Source: Phallus indusiatus (taxonomy: Eukaryota; Basidiomycota; Agaricomycetes; Phallales; Phallaceae). From it: 64,000 nucleotides of DNA. How positions within the stretch are numbered: position 1 is the first letter of the stretch; every line of letters begins with the position of its first letter. Shown here in pieces: positions 1 to 12,400 of the stretch. Where the stretch lies: assembly GCA_027605045.1 (NCBI GenBank), contig JAQFWX010000097.1:1-64000 (forward strand), written 5' to 3'. Made by a program: the position numbers and the translations under genes. A model generated the notes under the pieces. That model saw nothing but the letters and a program-made list of their open reading frames with translations, ran no database searches and was not told the DNA's origin.

Positions 1-61
1 TTCTCATACCCCGGTTTTGTCTTTCGTTTTTTATTTTCCCTCTTCCCCATCGTAATCTGCA

Positions 62-2183
62 ATGAGGAGTATCACTCTTTCTGCGGTTGCTATCCTTGTC
101 TCATCTGCCCTTTGCACGGCAGACGAACCACCCGTCAAATTCGTCGTGAGTAGTTGACACGTCAGTCTTTTGGTAGACCGGAAATGAATAAAAAAAAACT
201 TGCATATTATAGCCTTCAAATATTAAAGGTACCTTTGTGGAACAATTCACAGACTCTTGGAAAGACCGCTGGACTCCTTCCGAAGCCACCAAGAAAACCC
301 CGGTCGGCGGTGAAACATTCTCGTATACTGGAAAGTGGGAAGTTGAAGAGCCTTCCACCCCATAATTGAGGGCGACAAGGGTCTCGTCGCGAAATCTAAA
401 GCCAACCATCACGCCATTTCTGCTGCTTTCCCGGAGTCCATTGATATCACTACCGAACCGCTTGTTATACAATATGAAGCCAAATACCAGAAAGGGGGCA
501 ATTGCGGTGGTGGTTACTTGAAGCTCCTTGAAAAGGACTACCAAACTTACGGAGAATTCGATGACAAAACTTCATGGGTAATCATGTTTGGTATTGATAT
601 GACATGCCCAGCGAGCAAGGTACGGTTCTGCCAGTCTGTAATCAACCTTTTCGGAATGACACGAGAATAGGTTCACTTCATTTTCCGCCACAAAAACCCC
701 AAGACTGGTGAAATTGAAGAGAAGCATCTCAAGTCCCCTCCAACCCCTACGGTCAACAAGAACACCAAGCTATACACCTTGGTTGTTTAGTAAGCATCAG
801 TTAGCGTGTTTTTTTAAGATATCACTAAAGGCGTATTTGTTGATACAGCCCCAACAACACATTTGAAATTGACATCAATGGTGAAGTTTCTAAAACTGGT
901 AATCTCTTGGAAGACTTTGATCCCGCGGTCAACCCGCCCAAGGAAATTGGTGAGATGCTCTTGTTCATTTTCTATCACCCTTTTTCTGAATGTCTTGTTT
1001 TATAGACGACCCTGAGGACTTCAAACCTGAGGACTGGGTTGACACAGCCAGAGTCCCCGACCCCGAAGCCACCAAGGTCTGTGCATAAATTAAATGGAGT
1101 TTTTAGCCTGCTAAAGCTGCATATAGCCTGCTGACTGGGATGAAGACGCTCCCTACGAGATCCCCGACACGGATGCCACCAAACCCGAAGGTTGGTTGGA
1201 CGATGAGCCTGCTATGGTTCCTGACCCAGGTAAGAGCTTCCTTTATTATTCTCCTGTTTCCATTACTGAACGCGATTTGAAGATGCTATCAAGCCGGAGG
1301 AATGGGATGACGAGGAAGACGGTGAATGGATCCCAGCTAGCATCAGAAACCCTAAATGTGACGAGGCTCCTGGATGTGGTGAATGGAAGAGGTCAGTGTA
1401 GTTGTCTCTTTTTTTAAGCCTTGATGTCAATAACTGTTGATCTAGACCGAACAAGGCCAATCCCGACTACAAAGGCAAATGGTTCGCTCCAATGATCGAC
1501 AACCCTGCTTACAAAGGTGTCTGGAAGCCCCGCAAGATTGCTAACCCAGACTTCTTTGAAGATCTCACCCCTGCGAAGAGCTTAGCACCCATAGTAAGTT
1601 TCCTAATTGAAACATCGTAATGTCATTCTTATTCGTGTTAAGGGTGGTGTTGGCTTGGAAATCTGGACTATGACTGAGGATATCTTGTTTGACAACATCT
1701 ACGTTGGCCACTCCATCGCGGACGCTAAGAAACTCGCCCAGGAAACTTTCGATATCAAAGCCAAAATTGAAGAAGCTGAGAGTAAGGCGAAGGAAGCCGT
1801 ACTCGATGAAGTAGCACCGGTTACCTGGAAAGAAGACCCAGTCACCTTCATTCGTACCCAAGTTATTCAATTCTTTGAAGTTGCCAAAGAAGACCCGATT
1901 CTGGCAATCAAGACTCAGTTTAACACTGCTATTGCTATTCTCGCCGCTTTCCTCACTCTCTTTGGTATGATTGGCTCTCTAGCTGGTGTCATCGGTTCGC
2001 AGAAAGTGGTCACTAAGGTTTGTAATCTTGCTATATACTGTAGCACTACTTTTACTTACCTTATTACAGTCCACAAAGAAAGTCGACCCTCCCGCCTCGG
2101 AAGACAAGAAGAAAACAGAAGCCGCAGCCGTAAGCTCCGCGACCAGTGAGAAAACCGATGGATCCGTTAAGAAGCGGAAATAG
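62..2183 (+). CDS. CNE1: Calnexin (ER lectin chaperone)
   Basis: ER membrane chaperone that binds monoglucosylated N-glycans on folding glycoproteins. At least nine exons with short introns. The ATG at 62 gives a signal peptide ([20 protein letters not shown]). The lumenal lectin domain follows (~225-1010), with '[12 protein letters not shown]' and '[12 protein letters not shown]'. The proline-rich arm (~1010-1590) shows type 1 repeats ('KPEDW', 'KPEGW', 'KPEEW') then type 2 repeats ('GEWKRP', 'GKWFAP', 'GVWKPR'). A hydrophobic membrane segment ('[19 protein letters not shown]') lies at ~1930-1985. The short cytosolic tail ends KKRK, which fits a KKXX ER-retrieval signal. The membrane segment separates it from soluble calreticulin. 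Family assignment is secure; the exact splice sites of the middle exons are read by eye. Confidence 0.95.
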
Positions 2184-2642
2184 ATGATCTTAGCCGTTAG
2201 TTGACCCAAGACATTTTCATCTTTGTGGGTGAACATAATGGACGACAAGGGGGTAAAAGCTTGATGAAAAGGAAAGAATGGATTGTTGTGTTCAGCGCGT
2301 TCTTCACACTGCCTTTTACATTTCTGTTCCTTCCTTTTTTTATTCTTTAAAAAAGATGTTCTTTATTTATAACAATAAAACATTGATAATGATTGTACGC
2401 CCTGGATTGAATACCCCCCATTCAAACGCGAGATCCTGCCCTTGTTGACCTTATCGACTGGAAGAAAGTATAAACCGCATGGCGCGATTTGGTCCGGGAA
2501 CCTGGACGTTGTCGGGATTATGAATCACGATGGGCGCTTTACGGTCATTTGTGGTAGTACAGACAGCCGGGAAAAATTTTTTAGATGGTCTGCAATATTT
2601 CACCGTCAGAGCGATTTTCCTTGTTTCGTTGTTATCTAAAAC
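2184..2642. other. Intergenic: calnexin 3' end and peroxiredoxin promoter
   Basis: No gene is supported here. A poly(A)-type signal AATAAA lies at 2374-2379, downstream of calnexin in an AT-rich stretch. The small open frames at 2442-2639 and 2451-2708 are non-coding shadows. Confidence 0.5.
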
Positions 2643-3644
2643 ATGCCTGAAATTCGTCGCCCCGCTCCCACTTTCAAAACAACCGCCGTTGTTTCTGGGG
2701 CTTTTCAAGAAGTTTCATTAGAAACATACACTAGCAAAGGAAAATGGTAACTAATCGTATTCAAAGACGTGTAAATTGGCAAAGTCGCGTTGACCTGATT
2801 TTTTGTTAGGGTGATCTTGTTATTTTATCCTCTGTAAGAGCACTTTCAGCTCTTCTTGCAAGGCTTCATAACTTCTGCAGAGACTTTACATTTGTTTGTC
2901 CGACAGAAATCCTTGCTTTCAACGACGCATTACCAGAATTTGAAAATCTGAACACGGTTGTTTTAGGTATGATTCCGTCTTCGTTGGCTTTTGGAGAGAG
3001 TCGGTGACAAATCAATCCTCAAAGGTGTATCTACTGACTCCGAGTATGCTCACCTTGCTTGGTCTCTTCAACCCCGCAAACAAGGCGGTTTGGGACCTGA
3101 TTTAAAACTTCCCCTATTAGCCGATAAACCCATGAAGATCTCGAGGTCCGTCACGGTCATCATACAGTGGTTCCATTCTCTTACTCGTTTACAGAGATTA
3201 TGGCGTTCTGATTGAGGATGAAGGCAAAGCCCTTCGTGGTCTCTTCATAATTGATCCGACAGGCATTTTGCGGTATTATTTCTCTTCGTTGGTAGCCAAT
3301 CTGTGTTATTCATTCCATATCTTACTAGCCAACAAACTGTGAATGACCTTCCCGTTGGTCGTAGTGTTGACGAGACACTGAGACTTATCAAAGCGTTCCA
3401 ATTTGCTGTATGTGATGGGTTATGACATCCATCTCAATTGCTATCTAACGAAAAAACTTAGGACAAGTACGGTGAAGTTTGTCCCGCTAATTGGAAAGAA
3501 GGTGGAAAAACAATGAAAGCAGATCCTGTGGCTTCTTTGGAATACTTTGAACACGTTGCAAACAATGGCGTCGCCGAGACAAACGGTAAAAAGCGCTCTG
3601 CAGCTGAAGTCCAAGTCGATGGTGCCAAAAAAGCCAAAGTTTAA
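2643..3644 (+). CDS. TSA1: 2-Cys peroxiredoxin (thioredoxin peroxidase)
   Basis: Thiol peroxidase of the AhpC/TSA family that reduces hydrogen peroxide and alkyl hydroperoxides, normally recycled by thioredoxin. Six or so exons. The ATG at 2643 opens '[17 protein letters not shown]'. The peroxidatic cysteine is in 'FTFVCPTEI' (exon at ~2881-2965). '[11 protein letters not shown]' and '[13 protein letters not shown]' follow. The resolving cysteine is in 'EVCPANW' near 3480. Typical Tsa1 length is reached soon after this, but the protein continues with a basic tail ('NGKKRSAAE...GAKKAKV') up to the stop at 3644. Such a tail could act as a nuclear signal (inference). The family is certain; the choice between TSA1 and TSA2 orthology cannot be made. 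Confidence 0.93.
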
Positions 3645-3954
3645 ATTAATTCGTATAATTTTCGTCCATAGATTTTTACATTGTAGCGAGAAACTTTATA
3701 ATAGGTTGGTACTGGTTTCAAAACTCTTTTCTTCATATGAAACTCGATCAAATGTAGGGTAAAAAGATGTGTGTCTTCCGATTGGCTTATCGCGTCGTGC
3801 TTCAGCGCCTCACCTTACGTAAAGATTTTCTTTCCATATTCAAAAATACTGGCGAGCGAAAACGTCCAAGGTTCTTTTTAACGCCTTTTTCCCTTGCTTC
3901 TTACCACGATCATACTGCTGGCAAGACTTATTGCTCAAACCGAGATATCATATC

Positions 3955-6569
3955 ATGCCCTCATCTCTTTTTCCAAATCTCGGTCGCAAACATTTGGGTC
4001 ACGGTCTTCTACCGCGGTCTCTTCTTTTAGCGGGAATGGCCAGAATGCACTTGCTGGCCCATCAACATCATCAATTCATGTTAACACTTCCTCTGCTGCT
4101 AGTTTTACTAGCTCTTACACGGGTAATCGATCACTGGGTCGAACCAAGCACCGTTTCTCCAAAGCTTTTACCTTCTCTTTGGAGTCCTTCAATGTCGCCG
4201 GCTCCATTCGTGGCCGTTCTAAGCCAATTCCGGATATAAATAAAAATGAAAGCTCTCGTTCTGTCTCTCGAAGCTATGTGTCCTACGCTGGTTATGAGGA
4301 CGAAGACTACGGTGAGCCCGATGCTGAGGCTGAAGAGATACGTCCTCCTAGTGGGTTAGGTCGCGCGGCAACTCTCTTGGAATTCAACAACAGTGCTGTT
4401 CATAGTCCGAAATGTACAGCTGCATCCTTTTCCCGCGAGGTAGATAGTTTTTGATATAGTTCTTCACTCTACTGAGCCTTGGTCTCTTTTATATAGCCGC
4501 GTATTAGTGAATCGAGTGATGATGCCGACTCTCTCGTAGAAATACGATATCCTAGTGGATTAGGTGACATTAAATTGACAGTCACTCCTGTTTCCGCTAC
4601 GAGAACAAAATTTCCCGCCCGCTCAACGTATCCCGACTTCTACCTCCAATGTAGAAGCAGTCAGACCAACCTCCCGCCTAACAAATGCAAGATTCCCGTC
4701 ACGAAGACAGCTGCACCATCAACGGCTACGACATCAGCGCGTCCCAAAGTTCCTTCGCACCATAGTTTATCAATCAAATTGTGTAAACTCCTAACAGTCC
4801 TGAACCCATACTTGGACAAGTCGACTTTGTGTACACTAACGTTGGTCAGTCGTAATGTGGGATTGGAAGCTCGCAGATTACTTTGGTGTCATGGTCGTAT
4901 GATATTACGGCTTGTTCTTTCAGAGTCAGGCCTGTCGGCTTTTCTGGATGGCCAGAAAGCTACAACCTTTTTAGATTTCCTTTCCAAAAAAGACGTATCC
5001 CATTTTATTAAATCTCTGGAGTTGATCTGCTCCTTAGAATTAGAACCCTCCTCTGTACCACGACAACCACCTGCTCAAGGAGCTGTCACGACACCACATC
5101 GACATCCTCGTTCTCGACCGCCTCCATTATTTTTAAATCTCAATAATCATGATACCCCCCAAGTGATTTCCCAGTCATCCGTATCTATTCCCTCTCCCTC
5201 CCCTATCGCAGTCCAGACTACTGACTCCGCTTCGCCCTTCCGTCGCGCACGTCTAATAATGAATAATTCTACCATCCCTAATGCCTTTCGGAACAGTAGT
5301 CTCGGTCGTCGTTTGTCAACGCTGAGAGCCCCGCGCAAAGGTCCGATAGAGGTATCGGGCAATTTAACAATTCAGCAAGAGCTGTCCTTGCCCGATACAC
5401 AAGCACAACCAACTCATTTAGCATCGCTGTCCATTAGCAGCTCGACATGGCAGCCACCCCCAGAATGGGACCGAGTTGATAGTGGTTCTGGTTTAGGTTC
5501 ACCTTATTCAACACATGTTTCCCCACAGCGGTCGGCTTCTCCATCTTCACCCCGAACACCCACGCCCCATTCAGGTCGGAATGCATCTCCATCTACGTTA
5601 ATCCCGAAAGTATTTCTGCCTTCACGTTCAAGTTCAGTTCATAAGACAAGGCATATTCCTTCTCTCCCTGATCTGAAGCCTGAAAAGCATAATCCCCGGC
5701 TATCTCTTTCACTATTACCTGGTACACGATCTACTCCTTCCCTAGATCCACGTTCCTTACTAGTAAATCCCTCTCCGACATCCCCGGGATATACTTTCCC
5801 CTCGCCTTTCACGGGAGTGTCAGCTCCGCCTCCACCTCCAAGTTTTAGATTCGAACAACGCTTGCCAGGATCATATTCCATTCCTGCCACACCTGTCACT
5901 CCTCATTCAGCTATCTCTCTTTCTGCGTTTCCACTGCCTCCGTCCACGGCTTCACCTCATTCCTTTCTATCCGCCTCGCCTCCTATCACACATCCAAATC
6001 TAAAAGTTCCAGCCCCTGACGAGCGTTCTCCGGTACAACAAATAATACATCCGTTGGTACAGCCATCAAATGATAATCACGACTCTCCAACCTCCTTAGA
6101 TTCAGCAGATCCCTCCGCTCAACATACACATACGCCTATCGAAACGGCCGATCTCCCTTCAAAGCCGGTAAAACTCGAAACTGACGTAGTGACGATTACT
6201 ATCACAGCTGTACAGCCCGGGTTCATTGAGGGATTAAAGATGGGCCTAAGGGAATTGGCGAATCTAGAAGCGGTCACTATCAGATATAATACTACGGGAA
6301 GTGCATCTCACTCATCGATTCATCAATCAAGTGTAAGTTTTCAAGAACGCTGCGGTTGCTTCTTCTGAAAGTTATTTATATAGCTGCGCTATGATCTCTT
6401 ACGCGCGGTGAATCAGCTGCTTGTTGGTTCACTGAAGGACATACAAACTTTGAGATCAATTCGAATAGCATGTCCTTCGGATTATTCACTGCTTTGTACT
6501 ACTCAGCTCTCCGAACTAGAGCACATGTTCACCAAAGTGAAAACGTCTGTTGTTGTTGCTGATCGATGA
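3955..6569 (+). CDS. Ser/Pro-rich F-box-like protein, N-terminus unresolved
   Basis: Three exons are evident. Exon 1 ends at about 4440 ('AASFSRE'), is spliced by an intron ending 'atatag' near 4496, and continues as 'PRISESSDD'. A second intron near 6332-6384 leads to a last exon ending 'KVKTSVVVADR' at 6569. A segment near 4770-4900 ('LLTVLNPYLDKSTLCTL' then 'LEARRLLW') looks like a degenerate F-box, which would make this a substrate adaptor of an SCF ubiquitin ligase. The centre is low-complexity Ser/Pro/Thr. The C-terminal ~110 residues have leucine-rich-repeat-like spacing. The only nearby ATG (3955, 'MPSSLF') is one base out of register with the clear coding frame that follows ('SKSRSQTFGSRSS'). 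The start may be upstream, or a T-run may be miscounted. I do not know an ortholog. Confidence 0.6.
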
Positions 6570-7465
6570 TTTCTCGCAACATTGATTCGCCCGGTCGTTT
6601 CGTATCCTGTACGTTTACAGGGTAGGTTCCGTTTAGTCCTATTTTTGTAATAGTTGTGATTACTGTTGTTACCTCTATACGTTTGTATATTGGACTCCGC
6701 TAGATACCTTTCAGACCTGTTTACCCGCCTCGTAACAATACTTGGATAAACTCTACAATATCTAATACTAACTATTTTTACGCTTTTCATTGATGACTAA
6801 ATACAAACATCTGACATTATATGTATGCTGGCGTGGGATTTACTGTATGTTCCTAGCAGTTTCTCAATTTGAAGATGCAATACGTCACCGAATCACAAGT
6901 TGCAAAGAGGGTGTATCTCGGCTTTGTACTCCAACACCCTTTTTTATTTGTTGACTCAGGATTCAGTAAAGGAGAATCAGCAACTCCAATTACAAATTTC
7001 TAACAACTTCTGTCGTTGCTATGCTGTAACTTTCTCCGTCTTTTCAAAAGGATTCTCCTGGTTCAATAGGACTTTTCATCTCCAACCTTGTAATACAGCA
7101 ATACGCGATCCACAGCTATTTTTTGCTCTTGAGCTACAGTATTTTCTGCTCCGCTCTTTTGTCGACGTGGACCTCTTGAATGACATTAGGTCGTAAAAAC
7201 CTTTCGGCTCTGAAGCAATTTTGGGGTTCGCGGATTGTTAAATAGAAGTTATCTGTTCCACCGCTTCTTTCCCCCGAGTTTCAAGTTGGTACTGGAAGCT
7301 GTTGACGCGAATTTTCCAAGTTCTTCACATGATAGTTGAGACGCACGAGCAACAGCGGATAACCGACGGTAGAAATGGACGGTTGGATCCACTTTTTCCT
7401 ATCCTCGTGTGTCCTGTTTCGCAAGAAACTCGCTGAATTTTGTTTGAGTTCATTACCTCGTTGTG
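6570..7465. other. Gene-free interval upstream of the protease
   Basis: About 0.9 kb with no supported gene. Open frames at 6503-6790 (-), 6900-7196 (+) and 7281-7496 (-) have no recognisable motif, start context or splice continuity. The right end is the promoter of the aspartic protease. Confidence 0.4.
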
Positions 7466-7473
7466 TATAAAAG
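7466..7473 (+). promoter_or_regulatory. TATA box of the aspartic protease gene
   Basis: TATAAAAG about 85 bases before the protease ATG at 7557, in a normal position for a fungal TATA element. A clear TATA box fits a regulated secreted-enzyme gene. Confidence 0.5.
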
Positions 7474-7556
7474 CCCCAGTCATTGTAAAGAGTCAATATT
7501 GTGTCTTGACCGGTTGACGTACATACGTCGAGCTGTCCATGTCGTTGATTGGAACC

Positions 7557-9147
7557 ATGAAGATCTCCTATGTCTGTTTATCTGTGATGATACTCGCGTG
7601 TGGTATCATAGCTACTCCTGTTCGAATCGATGGTTCGCCTGTTACTCTCCCCATAGCGGTCCAAGTCAACGCACAAGGTGGACCTCTCGCTTTGATTAAC
7701 AGGGATCGCGCCCGCTTCCAAGCCATGACGGTTCGAGGACTTGCCAAAATAAATGGGAATAATACAGATATTCCCGTTCCCGTCGATGACAGTGGTGTAC
7801 GTCTGTGTTTGATAAAATACGCGTTTTTAACAGCTTTTTTTTATCTTCAGCAAATCTATATTGCTAGTGTTGGCATCGGTGCCGGAAACTACTCTGTTAT
7901 TGTCGACACTGGAAGCTCTAATACATGGATCGGGGCGAATAAACCGTACATTCCCGGTCCCCAGTCTGTGAACACTGGCATGGCTGTGGGCGTAACTTAT
8001 GGTAGCGGGGGTTTTATAGGAGAAGAATGCAAGTTCTTACCCTTCATCACCCAATAATTATTCCTTACAACCGAAAATAGACACTGATACCGTCTCTCTT
8101 GGACCTACGCAGTTTGTACAATCCATCGGAATCGCGAACGAATCTGCAGGATTCAATGGTAACATCGATGTATTCATGTTGATAAATTGATTATTCCAAT
8201 ATAATAATAGGTCTTGATGGGATCCTTGGACTTGGACCAGATGACCTGACTACGGTTTCAACCAAATCCGGACAAGTCATACCCACTGTGACAGATAATC
8301 TGGCCGACCAAGGAATTACCGGGGCGCGGACTGTTGGAGTCTCCTTCGTACCATCAAATTCAACTGGGATCCCCAACGGTCAACTGGACTTTGGTGGACC
8401 GAATCCATCGAAGTTTGTTGGTAACATTACATTCACACCGAAGACGACGACAGCACCTGCATCAGAATATTGGGGTATCAACCAAACGATAACGTGAGTG
8501 CCCGAGCCAAACACCCTGAATGTAGTCGAAAAAATTCATGTCATTGGAAGATATGGCGATGCCCGAGAACAGTTGCTCTCACCGACGTCTGGTTTTGTAG
8601 ACACAGGTTTTATTTTATACCCTTTCGTGTGAAGTCGTTAAGTACTGAAAAAAGATGTCCAGGCACGACATTGCTGTACATCGCTAGCGATGCGTTTGAG
8701 AGATACCAGTCCGCAACAGGGGCTATTCTGGATGAAACGACTGGTCTTTTGACAATCAATAGCACGGACAGCTTGCAAAGTTTGTTTTTCAACATTGGTG
8801 GCGTACGACCTCGTTTCTTTATAGTTGAAAGAATGACGACTTATTTTTATAATAGCAAGACTTTGAATTTACGCCCAATGCCCAAATCTGGCCAACAAGT
8901 ATGAATACACTTGTGGGAGGAACCGCAAATACGACATACCTCGTTGTGAACAATATAGGAACACCCACCGGCTCAGGGGTAGACTTTGTCAACGGATTCG
9001 TCTTTCTGTAGGTCTTTCTTCGTTAATGAATATTTCCAATATTTGCTGATTGTGCGCAATAGCCAACGCTTCTACACCATATTTGATTCGGACAGTTCAA
9101 CAGTCGGTTTCGCTAACACTGCGTATACTCTAGACGACATTAGTTGA
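7557..9147 (+). CDS. Secreted aspartic protease (pepsin family A1, polyporopepsin-like)
   Basis: Extracellular acid endopeptidase. Seven or more exons. The ATG at 7557 gives a signal peptide ('MKISYVCLSVMILACGIIA'); an in-frame ATG at 7539 is also possible. A propeptide follows ('GPLALINRDRARFQAM'). The first catalytic motif is in 'YSVIVDTGSSNTWIGA' (~7890), and the flap glycine-rich segment is 'AVGVTYGSGGFIGEE'. 'LDGILGLGPDDL' follows at ~8215. The second catalytic motif 'GFVDTGTTLLYIASDAF' is split by an intron inside the DTG-T junction (~8604-8661). The C-terminus shows 'FTIFDSDSSTVGFA'-type sequence ('RFYTIFDSDSSTVGFANTAY') and ends at 9147. Both catalytic aspartates are intact. The usual disulfide cysteines are scarce, as in polyporopepsins. 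Confidence 0.93.
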
Positions 9148-9483
9148 TATGTAGCAGAGTATTAAATGAATACATTTACATTTTTAACATTTCTTATTGC
9201 AAACGAAAACAACCCTTTTAGCCATCCTGGGTGCATTAACTTGAGCCAGCACATGTGTCGTCATTGGGAGATGGGTTTGAATGTGACGCGTTACGTGCTG
9301 TGAAGCCTGAGGCAATCCACTGAACAGCGAAAACTCATTGAACCAAAGCGCAGACAGCTGGATTCGATAAGCCTGCGCATTTATTTGAGACGGGTGGCCT
9401 GAAGGCTTAGGCAGGATTGGCAATTTACCATGTACCATCCTGAGCATAATTTGACTGCCCCCCAGCCGAATAAAGACACCACT
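9148..9483. other. Intergenic between protease and DOP1
   Basis: No gene seen. A short antisense frame (9184-9447) lacks any family feature. The right part is the DOP1 promoter. Confidence 0.4.
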
Positions 9484-12400
9484 ATGACGACGAACGTGTT
9501 CGCAGCGAGTTCTTCAAGGGCATCACCTGGCTCAGGTGTGCTACAAGTTGTATCTATGTATCACAATTTCTAACAATGAGTTTAACATAATACAGCAAAA
9601 GCACGTCTTGCCACTTTGAATGCGGACCCGAAATTCAAGAAATACGTTGCACAAGTCGACAAATGCCTTCAGACATTTGACAATGCACATGAATGGGCTG
9701 ACTTCATTGCGTTTCTCACTAAATTACTCAAGGTAAACAAAACCACGCTTATTTTGATGTCATTGTAGTTCACAGTTTCCAGACCTTTCAGTCTTTCCCA
9801 CAATTCAAGGAAATTCCCCGAAAGCTCATTGTCGCTAAACGCTTGTCTCAATGCCTTAATCCTGCCCTTCCTACCGGTGTTCATCAACGTGCTTTAGATG
9901 TGTATATACACATCTTGACTGTTTCAGGAGTCAGGCTCGTTTCTGTTTTCGAAATAACCATATTAAAATTGCTCTAGACAGAAGGACTCAAACAGGATCT
10001 TCAACTATGGAGCGCTGGACTCTTCCCATTTTTTGAATACGCCGCAACATCTGTCAAAGTCAGTCTTTTCCCTCGGTTAGATGCTAATTTTCCTTAACAT
10101 TTCCCTCAGCCCACGCTATTGAACTTATACGATACATATTACTTACCTTTACAATCCAGCCTCAGGCCTATAATGAAAGCCTCTATACTTGCTTTGCTAC
10201 CCGGTTTGGAAGAAGAGACTGGTGACTTTTTTGAGAAGGTTCTTGAACAGTAATCTATCACGCTTCATTCGCCATAAACATCTATTCTCTTTTCAGGTCT
10301 TCTCGTTACTAGACCGCCTTTCCGGAACAGTATCGCCAGCTTTTTTTCTGCAAAATATGTGGGTCATCATCATTATGACACCGAAGGCCCGTCGACCGTC
10401 TCTGAATTTCCTTTCTCGGCGATTACCAAAACTCAATGGAGACGATGGTAATTTTTTCTATTCATGAATAATCAATAAGTCTAGAAAGTTCTCAGATATA
10501 AGCCCTATAATTGGTCGAGATATTGGATTAATGATAAGAGCATTTGCGGCTGCTTTGGAAGATAACGACATCCTTGTACGACGCTCAATGCTTGATCTCC
10601 TAGAGCAAACGTTACCCTTGAACAGTGCCTCGTTGAAACGGTACGTTGTTTTACCTTGCTAATTTATCTGTAATAACCCTGTTACAAGGGCTTCTACTAT
10701 GGACCAGCGAATACTTATGAATGCAGCAAGTAGTGTTGTATTACGTCGTGATTTATCCCTGAATCGACGGCTGTATAATTGGTTACTTGGATCCGGCACA
10801 GAGGACGAACAAATAACGTTCTTTCGCTCAAACGGACTCGAACTTCTAAAAAACACTATGAAAGAGGATATGTCAACTCTCCGGCCAGATTCCCGACCTT
10901 TTAAAGTCTTCATTAGTTTGCTAGATAAGTGGGAAATTGGGGGGTTGCTCGTAGACGTCTTACTCTACGACGCATTCAAATCACTCAAAAAGGCAGTCAC
11001 AGAGTCTGCGGACGGATATCCTGAAGTAAGACAGCTTATTACTAATGTATTCTTCAACTTATTATTCCAGTTGCTTATGACGGCGAACTCCTTATACGAC
11101 TCGGTGGAACCTCTTTTAGTCTGGAGACAAGTTTTTTCGGCGGTGCAGACAGAAACTTTGGGATCTAACTTCTCTGAGCGAGAACCTCTGTTAATGATTC
11201 GGTTTATACTTGACCGCTTTCGCACACAAGAAGATGAAGTTAAGGACATACATCTTCCGATAATTGGTTCTGCTTGCTTGGAACTGTTGAAGGTAATTAC
11301 ACCTATCACTGAGCTCATTTGCACATCAACACGCCTTTTTAGGACATACATCTGTCGAATAACAGTATCATATTTGAGACTCTCTTTGATGATACCTTCC
11401 AAACGCTTTCGGTTATCTATCAGCATGTGTCGAGTTTGGGCTTGAACCGACCATTGCCCCTCAATGATACCGATGAGTCGTCTGGGTCGTACATGCGCGC
11501 TTGCAAGTTTTATGAGATACCTTTGAAAGTGGACGAAATTGGAGTTGCCCACACGTTCCATCGAAGTAATATCCCAATAATAACCAGTATTGAAGACCTT
11601 ACTTACCTGGGCGGTGTCTTTGCCGCTGGTTTGACCACGTCGGATAAACAAGATACCCTGGAGAAAACATTCATACAAATTTTGGATTTGCTATCTAGCA
11701 TGATCTCTCGCCTTACTGACATGGCTAATGTTTCATGGAATCCCAGGACTTGGTCAAGTGCTGTTTTGGCTCTACTACAATCTGTCAGTTTTATCTTTCT
11801 GAATAGCACTATACTAACAGTGTCAACAGACCATGTCATTTACTTTGGTTGATTGCATCGTATCTAGCCTCATTAGTCTCAGTTCTTCGAAGTTTCTGCA
11901 GCCCAAAATTAACTTGGGCAACCGAAATCTTCTGGAAAAGGTTACTTCTAAAGTATGCAGTTTCATCATCAAAGAGTCGTTGTTCTCAAACGCTGTTAGC
12001 TACTCGAATTCCTTCACCCCGATTACTCCTTTCATCATGTCCGAATCGTCCATCTTCTTTGGACCATTGAAAACGCATCAGAACACTACCACCTCGAATC
12101 TCTCTTCGCTCAGACTTTGACCTCTGGTAATAATCAAACTGCTTTCGAGGCTTTTGGCATTTTCTGGCGTTTGACAGGTATAATTTTGTTATGAATCTCA
12201 GTCACCAAGACTGATATTGGCTCTAGAGGATGCTTCACTTCCTGGATTCAGGTTCAAATTGCCTCTTCTGATTATCCTTGATACGCTGAAGAACCCTGAT
12301 CCAGAACAACGCCGAATGGGTGAAACGTGGATGCGGTGTAGCATGAAATCCTATATTCGGTAAATGCTTTTTGTCTGCGTATTCTCAACGACTAAAGCAT

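Noticed and set aside
6900..7196. 98-codon open frame upstream of the aspartic protease
   Set aside because: Phe/Leu/Gln-rich translation without a start context or any family feature.
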